NCBI GenBank assembly: GCA_037179515.1 | Contig: JAXCGZ010009477.1 | Location: 123,501 to 187,500, forward strand | DNA: 64,000 nucleotides | Direction: 5' to 3' | Source of the DNA: Halocaridina rubra | Lineage: Eukaryota; Arthropoda; Malacostraca; Decapoda; Atyidae | Shown here: piece by piece, positions 35,325-46,570 of the stretch | How positions within the stretch are numbered: the first letter of the stretch is position 1 | How the letters are laid out: each line of letters starts with the position of its first letter | Made by a program: the position numbers and the translations under genes | Notes under the pieces: model-generated | The model's database searches: none | What the model was told of the DNA's origin: nothing | The model's input: only the letters and a program-made list of their open reading frames with translations

Positions 35325-36404
35325 TTAATGAGGCCCTATCCCCTGATCTTCTGTCATTATCTTCTTTATCTCCCCTTTGTCTGGAAGAACTCTGTAATGA
35401 AAATTTTTCTGCTGTTCTTCATTTCTTTCATCATTTAACCTTCTTGCCTCTTGCAACAAGTTTTTGATCTTTCCCATCTCTTCCTGTGCTCTGTATCGTC
35501 TAATGAACACTTCTTTGAATTCTTGAAGGTCTTTTAGACTTTTTTTTCTCAACAATATTTCCCTACATGTTTCCCCTCTCTCAAAGGTTACTTTTGTTGG
35601 TCTCGGCTTTCCTTCCCTCGAATATTTACCTAGTTGGTGTATGTTTACAATATCCTCAGGACCACAAACTACTCCAAGCTTTCTTATCAGGTCTACAACC
35701 CTAGCTTTATTTTCTTCAAGTCTCCCCTGCCATGTTGGTTCCTGGGATTCGCTTATGCCTGAGATTACCACTGTCTTCTCCTTATCAAGTGCCTGTCTGA
35801 TGAGTGGATTCGCCCTTTCCATCACAATGTCTTTCATTTTTTCGATTACTGTCTCTTTATAGTCAACTGTTTGTATGTTTTCCAGTGCCACCACCTTTAC
35901 AGCCTCTTTTACTGCCACATTCCCCTTTTGTGCATCAGCAAAGGAAGTTTTCATGGCATCATTTTCCATATTCAGCTCCTGGAACTCTTTTCTAAACTGT
36001 TCAATGTTTTCCTTAATCTGGACATTCCAAGCAGCAATCTCGTCTCTCTCAGAAGAGAGCAGTGAACTAACATCTAATTCCTTTAGGTTGTCATTCAGCT
36101 GTTTGTTTTTATCTTCTTGTTTAGAAATTCTAGATCCTAGTTGACTCTTTTCCCCTTCCAGCTTCTTTATTCTTTTTTCTAGTTCCTTTCTCTCCTGCCC
36201 TTGTGCTTTATTTGCTTCCTCCAAAGATCTTATTTGCTCTCTGAGTGTTTCATTCTCTTTCAGTTCTCCATCCATATTCCGAATTTTATCATCAAGGCTT
36301 ATAACCATTGCCTCTAAATTCTTGATATTCTGTTTAAGTCTCCTAATGGCTACCCCTCCTACCGACCCATGGATGGGAGAGGTTTGGGACAGAGATGGCG
36401 TCAT
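35325..36404 (-). CDS. CR1 ORF1 protein, intact
   Basis: Full 359-codon frame from ATG at 36404. Residues 25-165 are a long coiled coil rich in Glu/Lys/Leu heptads (LREQIRSLEEANKAQ, KELEKRIKKLEG), probably for trimer formation. Residues 210-345 form a folded basic region (EKTVVISGISESQEPTW, KPRPTKVTFERGETCREILL), arranged as in ORF1 proteins of L1-type elements with an RRM-like core. It should coat element RNA as a nucleic-acid chaperone. No CCHC zinc knuckle is visible. It ends one base before the first clear codon of ORF2 in another frame. The family role is known; the fold is inferred. Confidence 0.85.
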   Translation of the reverse strand: MTPSLSQTSPIHGSVGGVAIRRLKQNIKNLEAMVISLDDKIRNMDGELKENETLREQIRSLEEANKAQGQERKELEKRIKKLEGEKSQLGSRISKQEDKNKQLNDNLKELDVSSLLSSERDEIAAWNVQIKENIEQFRKEFQELNMENDAMKTSFADAQKGNVAVKEAVKVVALENIQTVDYKETVIEKMKDIVMERANPLIRQALDKEKTVVISGISESQEPTWQGRLEENKARVVDLIRKLGVVCGPEDIVNIHQLGKYSREGKPRPTKVTFERGETCREILLRKKSLKDLQEFKEVFIRRYRAQEEMGKIKNLLQEARRLNDERNEEQQKNFHYRVLPDKGEIKKIMTEDQGIGPH

Positions 36405-37217
36405 TTTTATGTTCTCCCTCTCACAGAATATAGAAAGAAGACGAGAAAAAAAAAACTTTTAATTAAGCTTCACACAGAATTTTTATATCTCCATATAAGT
36501 GCTATTTAGTGACTCAGTTTATCTCTTTTCTGGTAACACACATCTTAACTTAAAAACTTGACCATGGTAATTTAAGGATAAAAAGAAAAAGAAAAACAAA
36601 AGTCAAACCTGAAGGAAAATTCGAATTTGTGTCTGAGGTGGCACCCACCTGTTTCTGCTATATATTCTTCCTAACTGATAAACTCACTTGCTAACCAAGA
36701 TATGTTATCACAGGATTAGACTTTACATTTAACTCAATATATATACAAAATAAAAAAAAACAGTAAAAGAGAAAGCTAAAAGAAAAGCAAAAAATTGAAG
36801 AAAATAAGACAGCTGTACTACTTGGCAACTTAACTCAATACTGTTGACAGGTGGATATTTTTTTTTTTTAATTATTAATTTTTTTTGTGTATCAAACTAA
36901 CTAACAAGTTAATATAAATGGGAAGGATACTGATTTTAACAATATATGGAACCACAGGATCAGGTAAACGGCTTAAGAGCTTTCCTCAGTTTACACAAAA
37001 AATTAGGTAATGTGATGTGATGGCTTCACCTCTGGCAACTCTTCTAAATTTCCTTCAAGGCAGAACTGGACGGCAGCTTCTCTCTCCCCTCACGAAAATG
37101 TTCTCAATTTTTTTCCTTTAATATTTTGGACAGTCTCGTCATACAACAAATATAAGTTTTGTACTCACAATACTCTGCAGGATTTCAGATTTATGGAAAT
37201 TATGGTAAAGTTTTCCA
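36405..37217 (-). promoter_or_regulatory. CR1 copy 4 5' UTR
   Basis: About 810 bp, alignable with 29390-30210 in copy 1. No ORF of note. It would hold the internal promoter, but no motif is clear to me. Confidence 0.6.
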
Positions 37218-37241
37218 GTATGTATGCATGCATGCATGCAT

Positions 37242-38079
37242 GAAGTAGTAGGTGTGTTGCTACCTCAAATATTCATTATAGCAAAACAAGAATATTGCAT
37301 TCTTCCCCCCTGGGAAAATGTAAGCAATGAGAAACTACTAAACAATATTCAATATTGTTAAAGTAAAATACAGAAATGATATAAAATGAAGGTATCCAGA
37401 TTCATACATAATCCCGTCCATAGTGGTCGAGACCCTCAACACATGGGTCAACCTTCTTAACTCAGTGTGCGCAGTAGGACAAAAGTCATGGTTATCATAA
37501 TAAGATTCAGTATTTTGCATTTTAGGTGATTCTGGAGATCTTGTTACATCCTACACTTCTAGATGAACGTAATTCTATGGGCTTTCCGAACTCCGGCCGA
37601 GGTCACGGATTGATACTGTTGATTCATGTCCATCAGGATACCTAATGTCAGCATACATTGGGCACACTTCAACAAGTTCACCCTGCTATACTAATGGTTC
37701 ATGCTTGCTAGACCTAAGGTGTCTTCATAGTAATACTGGTTCTGGAACCAGAAGCCGTAATGATAATGAGCTCTCAAGACTAGATCGTCGTTGGAATCCA
37801 AAGAAACGTTTATGTGCGGTCTCATTAGTTGTAGTACAAAAGAGTGACCTTACTGAATGCAATACATCAGGAAGTACCATCTACAAGTGTTGTTTTCCCA
37901 TACCATGAGATTCAAGAGTTAAACAAATGGCTTTACAGATAATACCATAATATCATTCTACCTGGCCATTGCCAATTGGATGATAAGGTGTCGTCCTACT
38001 TGTTGCCTTGATCTGAATAAGTAAAACTGGGCATTCCACACAGACTAAAGATTTATTCAAGACATTTGATCACAGTCCT

Positions 38080-38081
<2 letters not shown>
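37242..38081 (-). mobile_element. Second gypsy element, 3' fragment (integrase and C-terminus)
   Basis: Minus-strand pol remains: TVIKCL, CGMPSFTYSDQG, a TTPYHP.GNGQVER block and, further down, a RYPDGHESTVSIRDL block, all in a broken frame with stops and shifts. The sequence is the direct continuation of the integrase at 41306-42025. No LTR can be recognised at the low end, which reaches the TATG/CATG repeat beside CR1 copy 4. Confidence 0.82.

Positions 38082-38169
<88 letters not shown>
38082..38169. repeat. (TA)44 at the 3' end of the LINE
   Basis: An uninterrupted 88-bp TA run between the gypsy half and the LINE 3' UTR. It may be the element's 3' tail or the target. Confidence 0.95.
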
Positions 38170-38172
<3 letters not shown>

Positions 38173-38527
38173 TATTGACAAAATATTACAGAAGTATTAC
38201 AAAAAAATATTATTTTTTTTTCTTTTTGCACAAAATAGCATAAGTAATAGAAACAATATTTTGTCCATCAAAAATCTTAGCCTAAAGAACACTACAAAGA
38301 ATCTCATAAACTTACCAACAAAAGTAAATAATCATATTTATCTTAATGGCTAATTCTGGAATACAGTTAGAAGAATAGACTACATCAGATTATTACAATT
38401 TAACCTATACATACAAAAAATCAATGCTTTCCTCATTTAGTACTTCATAAATATACTGACACACCTCGGTAATATGAAGCTCTTCATTCAAAAGTGATTG
38501 GATACACAGATAGTTTAACATATTATA

Positions 38528-41305
38528 TTATTGTCTCACTGGTTGGAGGAAAGGACTCTCAATTAGCACATGTTCTTCACTCTGAATTGCCATTTGATCA
38601 CAAGCACATACTCTCATTTCTCTTGGTGTTCTGCTCCACCTTCCAGTCTCTACACGCAACTCATGAGACATTACTCTTAACTTTGTGAATGCAACTCGCA
38701 AATAATCTGGTGCAAACTTTTTGCTACTATACACTTTATGTACTGTCAGCTGACAATTCAAAATTTGTCTATATGTAAGATATTTTGGGGGTACCTTGGG
38801 ATTTATTCAATATTAATGTTTTTATTCCACTTAGAGTAGAAGCTTCCACATTATTTGTAATATATGAATTTAAGAATTGACAACCAGGTGTATTTTCCCG
38901 TCTGCAGATATCAAATACCACATAGAAAGGTTCTTCATTGTTAACCTGTTGCATTTTTTTGGTTAAAAATCCTCTTCTTCTTACATTAATTTCATGTACT
39001 AAAGTTTCCAAACCACTCTCTATTAAACATAAGGATACTGGAGTTTTGTTTCTTACTCCCAATAAACACATTACTGCCTTGTTATAAAGCTTTTCCATGC
39101 AAGCTAAATTACTTGTGAACCAACTCTCAGAGCCATACAAAAGTGAAGAACTCAAAGCAGGTTTAAAAACTTTAACCTTATATGCATAGGGCATACTCAT
39201 GTTATTTATGCAGAATATACTAAGCTTATTTACTGTTGCTGTACCATCGATTTCATGCTGTTTAAGTATTGAGTGCATTTTTGCATCATCAGTAAACCAT
39301 GCACCTAAGTACAGATACTTTTTACAATAATCTATTTTTATGTTGTTTATCTCTATTGATTCTTTATCACTGCCTTTTCCATTAACAACAAAATACTTTG
39401 TCTTCTTATCATTAATCACCACACCATAAGCATTACATAAATCTAATAGAGCCTCAAGTTTTTATATACACTTTTCACGAGATGTACTTACAAGTACCGT
39501 GTCATCCCCAAAAAACTATCAATTCCCACTCTTTCTTTAATCATTCTCACTATTTTATCCATATAAATGACAAACAAAATGCAGCTCGTAGGAGCTCCTT
39601 GGCGTATACCTATAGATGTTGTTATTATAGCAGATTTTAACACACGTTTTGTACATGAATAAAGATTTTGGATAGCTGACAACATAACCCTTCCACATCC
39701 CACCGACTTGAGACACTTGATTAATTCATACTTTGGTACCCTGTCGTACGCCTTACTAAAATCCACAAAAACTATATACAATTTTTGCTTCTTGCAAGCA
39801 GCATAATCAATCAGTAACCTTAAATCCAAAATCTGCTCTATACACCCTCTACCCTTCTGAGCTCCGGCCTGACACTTATCTATATTAAACCATAAACTTA
39901 ACCGTCTCATCAAAAACATATAATAGATTTTTGCCAAGGTGTTCATTATACTTATGCCCCGATAATTTCCGCAATCTAATCTATCCCCAGATTTAAATAG
40001 AGTGATCAATTTATTGTGGCACCAAGCAAATGGATAAAGGACATTCAAGAAAAGGAAGTTAAAAATTGTGAGTAAAAAGGATAACCATGTCTGTGGTAAC
40101 ATCGTAAATAAACCAGGACATATTCCAATATAACTCTTATCTTTTTTATACTTTGCACTGCCATGTCTAACTCTTGAGTAGTAAAGGGATCATCCAATAT
40201 AGGAATATTAGGTGAGGAAGACACATCACAGATTTGATTAGGATAAACTGTCGGAGAATTAAACAAATTTTCGAAATGCAATTTGAAACTGATATCTTCA
40301 GGTTGCACATCATTGGGTTCCACCACATTGCCCTTCCAGTTAATAGATTTCCATATAATTATTGGGTTATTTTTTTCAAATATTCTCCTCCATCGAGGGT
40401 GGTCTTGATCCCATTCATTAAACTCTAACTCCCCAGATTGAAAAACTCTGCAGTCTTTTGCTACATTATTGATAATCTTATTACCTGTCTCTAAAACATT
40501 AAAAATGTTCTCATTATGAATTTCTAATAATTCTGGGGGCTGAGTTTCATTCATGACTAATTTGAATCTATCCAAGTCTACGTTCTTATAGGAAGGACCC
40601 CGGGTTGTGTAACTGTTTTCAATATATTGAACATTATAGCAAGAACTACTTAAATGTAAAGCCCTCTCCATCAGCAAGGATGGCACTGTTTCCTGAATGT
40701 CATTAAGATCAAGTTGAACCAACAATGGGGCGTGGTCAGATCCTTCAATATTCTGGTTCATTTCAATAGATTTAACATATTTCAGTGTATTTTCTTTTAA
40801 GACACATACATCAATCTCAGATATCCAATTTGACCCTCTTTTAAAGGATAAACCTCCTTCTAACCTTTTACCCTTATATACTAAGTGATTACCTATCACC
40901 ATTGTGCTGCCACGGCAAAGGTTCAGCAACTGTCTCCCATTTTCACTCACACTTGTATCTATTACCCCTTCATATTTGTATGAATTGAAACTTTCATCAT
41001 AAAGAACAGGCATACCTACACGCGAATTCAGATCTCCCATTAGTACAACCTTATCGTGTTCATTCACAACTGAGCTTAGGTTATCAAAACAAGCTGGCTG
41101 AAAATAAGGAGAGTCATTCGGTGGTATATATACCCCACCAAATACAAAGTCTGGAAAACATGACAATTCTAGCAAAATTTGACCTTCAACATTTACATTT
41201 ACATTTTTGATATATTTTGAAAGCGAGCATTTTACAAGCATTGCAACGTCTCCCCTATTACCACAGTACTTAGAGGGGTTATGATAAGTGTAAAATCCTG
41301 GTATA
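38528..41305 (-). pseudogene. Endonuclease/reverse transcriptase ORF of the 38-41 kb LINE
   Basis: The ORF lacks the endonuclease N-terminus. It has VVLMGDLNSRVG and GSDHAPLLVQ of the APE nuclease (41045 and 40745), then RT: GNYRGISIMNTLAKI, AGAQKGRGCIEQI, FVDFSKAYDRVPK and GIRQGAPTSCILFVIYMD. The active-site region falls at a frame break near 39490, so an FxDD motif is not in an open frame. The remainder (NIKIDYCKKYLYLGAWFTDD; SLLYGSESWF) continues at 39422-38769 and the zinc finger at 38761-38528. At least three frame breaks; not functional. Confidence 0.85.
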
Positions 41306-42025
41306 CATATTTGGACATGGAAATACAAAAGGAAAACGTGAGTATTCGTCAAAAATTGCAAGCATGTTTATTTATAGTTGTAGATGGCAAAGGTCCTTAC
41401 AACCAATACTGAGGCATTTCACTAGTTGAGTAGCTTTATTGAGAGTCATTTTTGCTGGACGATGGAATTGTGGTTTTAGTTGTGCATAGACTTCACATGA
41501 AGTACATGCCTTCTTTACATCCTCCGTTGAGAAAGGAAGATTTATAGATCACATAAAATGTAAAAGTCGAGCGACTCCAGGATGGCATATTTAGACTTTC
41601 ATGAATGTTAGTGAGATTAGACATAGATGGAACATAACAACAAATGCTCTGGTCAAGATATCACGGGCCACATTCTGTTTGCCAGGACGATAATATATAT
41701 TGTAAGTGAATGATGCTATTTTCAACCTCCACTTTTGTATTTTGCTCTGCTTTATTCTAGTTAGCTTCCTACTGTCTAGCATATAGCTACAGAGAGTAGG
41801 TCAGTAGCCAGAGAGTAAAATGCTGTCTAGCTAAGGAATGGTTTAATTTGCGAACAGCTTCAATAATGGCTGTTGTTTCCTTTTCCACTGCCTGGTAATG
41901 TAATTAACTTCCTTGGAGAGTTTTAAACATAAACGCTACAACACGACCACTCTGATTAAGGACTGCTGAATTGTCAAATTCCGAAGCATCACACTTCACA
42001 ACAAAGGGAAAATTGGAGGATGCTT
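41306..42025 (-). mobile_element. Second gypsy element, RNase H and integrase part
   Basis: Minus-strand remains with stops. RNase H reads FPFVVKCDASEFDNSAVLNQ and KWRLKIASFTYNIYYRPGKQ; integrase shows DVKKACTSCEVYAQLKPQ (zinc finger) and MLAIFDEYSRFPFVFPCPNM. RT is missing: the copy is cut at about 42025 by a CR1 junction. It joins 37242-38081 if the LINE is ignored. Confidence 0.85.
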
Positions 42026-43218
42026 TGGAATAGATAATAATTTGCTTAGAAGGAAGGAAATAGAGAGTTAAAGTAAGACACTCATTGTCTGAATGGAGAA
42101 GGATTAGTAGTGGAGTTCCACAGAGTTCAGTTTTAGGGCCACTTTTGTTCCTTGTATATGTAAATAATCTACCAGAGTCTGCAACTTCATTCAAGAATAT
42201 GTTTGCAGATAATGCAAAAATTGCGAAGAAAGTAAGAGACGAGAATAATGGTAGAGAACTTCAAGAAGACCTAAATAGTCTTCATAAGTGGTCAGAAAAG
42301 TGGCTAATGAAAATAAATACTTCTAAATGTAAGATAATGAGAATGGGTACAAGTGCAAAAAGGCCCAAGCTTGAATACTCAATAGCAGGAGCAGAACTTC
42401 AAGAGATAGAGAATGAGAGAAATGTAGGAGTAAATATACTGGCAGGTTTGTCTTCAGAAATACATATAAATGGCGTAGTAAGGACAGCATATGCTATCTC
42501 AGTAAATGTAAGGGTAGTCTTTAGCACATGGAAAAGGAAATGCTCAGAAATATTTATGTATCATATGTGAGGCCAAAGCTTGAATATGCAGCCCACTTTT
42601 GGAATCCACACTTGAAAAAGCGTGTAGTAAAGCTAGAAAAACTTCAAAGATATGCCACGGAACTGGAGCCAGAAATACGCAATCTCAGTTATGAGGGGAA
42701 GCGAAGGGAATTGAACATTTCAACACTCAAATTAGAAGAATGAAGGGGGATATGATGCTTTGTTTGAGAGGAAGGGGAGAGTCGGGATAGGATAGTGGTG
42801 AAGAAGGAAGAGGTGATGGCGCAGCGTGCACGCTTTTAACTCTTAGGGGACCACCAAGAGGGACGGATTAAAGGGGAGATAGGAAACTAAAACAAATTTA
42901 TGAATATAAAAATGAAAAATAAATGGATGAACAAAAGGATTGGGATCGATATATTGATATGGCTGGCAATAGAACTAGAGGTCATAATTTGAATATTCGT
43001 AGGAAAATTTCTTTGCAGGATGTAAGGAATTACTGTACTTTTTTTTTTTTTTTAGTGAAAGAGTAATTGATGATTGGAATTAGCTAAGAGAGGAGGTAGT
43101 TAATGATAACTCAATCCATAGTTTTGAGGACAAGTATGATAAGTATCGCTGAGTACCAAAATGGAACCAACCAGGAGATGGGGAGTTACGAGCATGGGGC
43201 TCTTGCCCGTGAGCACAA
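42026..43218 (+). mobile_element. CR1 copy 5, 5'-truncated, degenerate
   Basis: Plus-strand ORF2 from before the RT palm (SEWRRISSGVPQSSVLGPLLF) to the 3' end. The active site reads FADNAKI, so one Asp is lost. Frame breaks lie at about 42530 and 42740. A foreign block sits at 42759-42942. It ends GTGAGCACAATTAGATCATTAC, a mutated tail unit, where copy 6 begins. Confidence 0.9.
42759..42942 (+). repeat. Insert in CR1 copy 5, shortened form
   Basis: Shares TTTGAGAGGAAGGGGAGA, GATGGCGCAGCGTGCACGC and GGGGACCACCAAG with the insert in copy 6 (43449-43793). The left half and neighbouring CR1 sequence are deleted here. The plus strand has an A-box-like TGGCGCAGCGTGCACGC. Confidence 0.7.
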
Positions 43219-44090
43219 TTAGATCATTACATATGCAGCCCCCTTTTGGAATCCACACTTGAAAAAGCACGTAGTAAAGCTCGTAAAAGTTCAAAGATAT
43301 GCCACAAAACTGGTGCCAGAAATACGCAATCTCAGTTATGAGGGGAAGCGGAGGGAATTGGACATTTCAACACTCAAAGTTAGAAAAATGAAGGGGGATG
43401 TGATGACGGTTTTTAAATTCCTTCATGATTTTGACAAAGTGGACAGACAACCTTTTTTTTTTATGTAGATATCCACCAATGAGGGTAAACGGGCCATGGT
43501 GGACCCATAGGTGAAATCATCTGGAACTGGAGTGAATCTGTAAATATAAGAGAGGATATCAAAATGTTCCACCCGGGGTTCGTAGTCTCCTACAAATTTT
43601 TAAAGAGATGCTCTGTTTGAGAGGAAGGGGAGAATCGGGATAGGATAGTGGTGAAGAAGGAAGAGGTGATGGCGCAGCGTGCACGCTTGTAACCCCTAGG
43701 GGACCACCAAGCGGGAGGGATTAAAGGGGAGATAGGAAACTAAAACAAGTTTATGAATATAAAAATGAAAAAAGAATATGGATGAACAAAAGGCTTTATG
43801 GCTGGCAATAGAACTAGAGATTATAATATGAATATTCATAAGACAATTTCTTTGCGGGATGTAAGGAAGTACTGTACTTTTTTTTTTAGAGACAGAGTTA
43901 TTGATGACTGAAATTAGCTAAAAGAGAAGGTAGTTAATGCTAACTCAATCCATAGTTTTGAGAACAAGTATGATAAATATCACTGAGTACAAAAATAGAA
44001 CCAACCAGGAGATATGGAGTTACGAGCATGGGGCTCTTTTCCGTAAGCACAATTAAATAATTACAGTTAGGCAATTACACACTTCAGCTT
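43219..44090 (+). mobile_element. CR1 copy 6, 5'-truncated, with insert
   Basis: Begins inside the ORF2 C-terminal part (CAGCCCCCTTTTGGAATCC) and runs to two decayed tail units. It carries the fuller form of the insert also found in copy 5, at the same CR1 position. The two copies also share private CR1 variants such as GGGGAAGCG and GACATTTCAACACTCAAA, so one is probably a duplicate of the other. Confidence 0.88.
43449..43793 (+). repeat. Insert in CR1 copy 6, about 345 bp
   Basis: Starts with a T9 run (a poly-A tail if the insert is on the minus strand) and ATGTAGATATCCACCAATG. It continues through CCCGGGGTTCGTAGTCTCC to the shared GATGGCGCAGCGTGCACGC block and ends ATGAACAAAAGG. I cannot name it; a SINE is possible, since one strand carries an A-box-like block. 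Confidence 0.6.
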
Positions 44091-45212
44091 TTAGACAGTG
44101 AGACAACATGGCTTCAGAGAAGGTAGATCAACAGTAATAAACTTATTAGAATTTTATGATGAGGTAAGCCGAATCTTACAGGAAAGAGTGGGCTTGGCAG
44201 ATTGCATATTCCTATACTTCCAGACGGCATTTGATACAGTCCCACACAAGAGACTTATTAAGGGCTAAAAGCAATGGCGAGAATAGGTGGAAATGTCTTG
44301 GAGTTAATAAAAACTTACTCTGAAGGAAGGGAACAGAGGGTTAGAGTAAGACAGTGTCTAAATGGAGAAGAGTTAGTAGTGGAGTTCACAAGGTTCAGTT
44401 TTAGGGCCACTTTTGTTCCTTGTGTATGTAAATAATCTACCAGAGTCTGTAAATTCATTCATATATATATCTTTGTAGATGATGCAAAGTTTGTGATAAA
44501 AGTAAAAGACGAGAACAATGGTAGAGAACTTCAGGGAGACTTAAATAGGCTTCATGAGTGGTCAGAAAAGTGGGTAATGACATTCACTAGTCCTAAATGT
44601 AAGGCAATGAGAATGGGTACAAGTTCAAGAAGGCCCAAGCTTGGACAGTTAATAGCAGGAGCAGAACTTCAAGAGATTGAGAATGAGAGACATCTAGGAG
44701 TTAACATACTGGCAGATTTTTGCTTTCTTAGCAAATATAAGGGTAGCCTTCAAGCACATGGATAGGGAAATGTTCAAAAATATTTACGTAACTTATGTGA
44801 GATCAAGGCTTGAATATGCAGGCCTCTTTTGGAATCCACACTTGAAAAAACACATAAATAAGCTGGAAAAAGTTCAAAGACATGCTACAAATTTTGTGTC
44901 AGAATTACACAGTTTCAGTTATGAAAAGAGGCTGAGGGAAGTAGACTTACCATCACTCAATGTTAGAATAATGAGGGGGATATGGTGACGGTTTTTAAAT
45001 TTCCTCATGCTGTGACAGAGTAGATAGGGATCGATATTTTGATATTGTGGGCTCTAGAAGTAGATTCATAATTTGAGGCTTAGTAAGAAAACTTCTTTGC
45101 AGGATGTAAGGAAGTACATTTTTATTGCTAAGCGAGGAGGCAGTTAATGCTGACTCAATTCCTAGTTTTAAAGACAAGTATGATAACTATCACTAAGTAC
45201 AAAAATGGAACC
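44091..45212 (+). mobile_element. CR1 copy 7, truncated at both ends
   Basis: Plus-strand ORF2 from the RT fingers (ACAACATGGCTTCAGAGAAG) to just after the stop. Frame breaks at about 44260, 44370 and 44480, and a short deletion of the region that encodes PEIHINGIVR. The active-site region is split by a frame break. The 3' tail is missing: at GGAACCGA the sequence passes into ORF1 of copy 8. Confidence 0.88.
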
Positions 45213-46570
45213 GAATAAAGAAGCTGGGAGAGTAAAAGAGTGAACTAGAAACCAGAATTTCAAAACAAGAAGATAACAACAAACAAACAGCTAAATGACA
45301 ACCTTGATTAATTAAATGTTAGTTCACTGCTCTCTTCTGAGAGAGATAAGATTGCAGCTTGGAATGTATAGATTAAGGAAAACATTGAACAGTTTAGAAA
45401 AGGGTTTCAGGAGCTGAATATGGAACATGATGCCATGAAAACGTCCTTTGCTGATGCACTAAAGGCAAATGTGGCAGTAAAAGAGGTTGTGAAGGTGGTG
45501 GCATTGGAAAACATACAAACAGTTGACTATAAAGAGACAGTAATTGAAAAAACGAAAGAAGTTGTGATGGAAAGGGCAAATCCACTGTTTAAACAGGCAC
45601 TTGATAAAGAAAAGACAGTGGTAATCTCAGGCATAAGCGAATCCCAGGAGCCAACATGACAGGGGAGACTTAGAGAAAATAAGGCTAGGGTTGTAGACCT
45701 GGTAAGAAAACTTGGAGTAGTTTGTGGTCCTGAGGATATTGTAAACATTCACCAACTATATAAAAATTCGAGGGAGGGAAAGCAGAGACCAACAAAAGTA
45801 ACCTTTGAGAGAGGGGAAACATGTAGAGAAATACTGATGAGGAAAAAAAGTCTAAAAGACCTTCAAGAATTCAAAACAGCGTTCATTAGACGATACAGAA
45901 CACAGGAAGAGATGGAAAAGATAAGAAACTTGTTGCAAAGGGCTAGAAGGTTAAATGAGGAAAGAAATGAAGAAGAGAAGAAAAATTTTCATTTCAGAGC
46001 TCTTCCAGACAAAGGGGAGATAAAGAAGATAATGGAAGAAGATCAGGAGATGGGGCCTTATTAAGGTTGTTATGCACAAATGTTGATGGATTAGCTGGTA
46101 AGGTAGTAGAATTAAAAGATAGGATTCACAACAGTAAGGCAGATATAGCAGCAGTTACAGATACTAAGTTGAGTGAGGACATAAACAGTGTCACAGCTTT
46201 TCCTAAGGGCTTCAGAATATTAAGGGTTGAAAGAACTGAGAGGACTGGTGGAGGGATAGCACTGCTCATAAGTGAAAGGATTCAGGTTGAAGATATAACC
46301 TTGGCTATAGAAAGTGAGTTCAAGGAATTTTTTGTTGCTAGCATAAATACTGGGTCAGAAAGCATTATAATAACTGTTGTATATAACCCACCAAGGAACC
46401 AACATAGGCTAGAATTTTATGAGGAAAGTCATATAGGTACTATTGAAGTCATAAACTCAGTTGTTAACATGACACGGGAGAGAAAATGTAGGATTTTGAT
46501 TATGGGAGATTTTAATTATAAAGAGATAGATTGGATAAATCTTAACCCACACAGTGGTGAGGACTCATTC
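45213..46570 (+). mobile_element. CR1 copy 8, first segment (ORF1 and endonuclease)
   Basis: 5'-truncated inside ORF1. ORF1 remnants have a TGA where related copies have a Trp codon (45657-45659). The endonuclease frame is open from 46067 to 46570 (LAGKVVELKDRIHNSKADI; TDTKLSEDINS, where the active-site Glu has become Asp; GDFNYKEIDW). It breaks at 46570 where a Jockey-like LINE is inserted; it resumes at 50014. Confidence 0.92.

Larger units (their letters stand above)
32423..37217 (-). mobile_element. CR1 copy 4, full length (about 4.8 kb)
   Basis: The best-preserved full-length layout: 5' UTR (36405-37217), intact ORF1, broken ORF2 and a 3' tail with one 14-bp unit. It is flanked on both sides by TATG-type repeat, so it went into, or created, that repeat. 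The 5' UTR ends on the same sequence (GGTAAAGTTTTCCA) as copy 1, which supports a true 5' end. Confidence 0.93.
38082..41305 (-). mobile_element. LINE of another clade, inserted in the gypsy integrase
   Basis: A 5'-truncated non-LTR element on the minus strand. The 3' end is a (TA)44 run at 38082-38169. The insertion sits between PCPNM and TVIKCL of the gypsy integrase, so little or no target was lost. A conserved zinc-binding C-terminus (VRVCACDQ...SEEHVLIESP) and GSESWF..NLA suggest the RTE/L2/Nimb-like lineages rather than CR1. I leave the clade open. Confidence 0.85.

Noticed and set aside
35641..36144. Plus-strand ORFs opposite CR1 ORF1
   Set aside because: Antisense shadows of the coiled-coil coding sequence; the same shadows recur in every copy.
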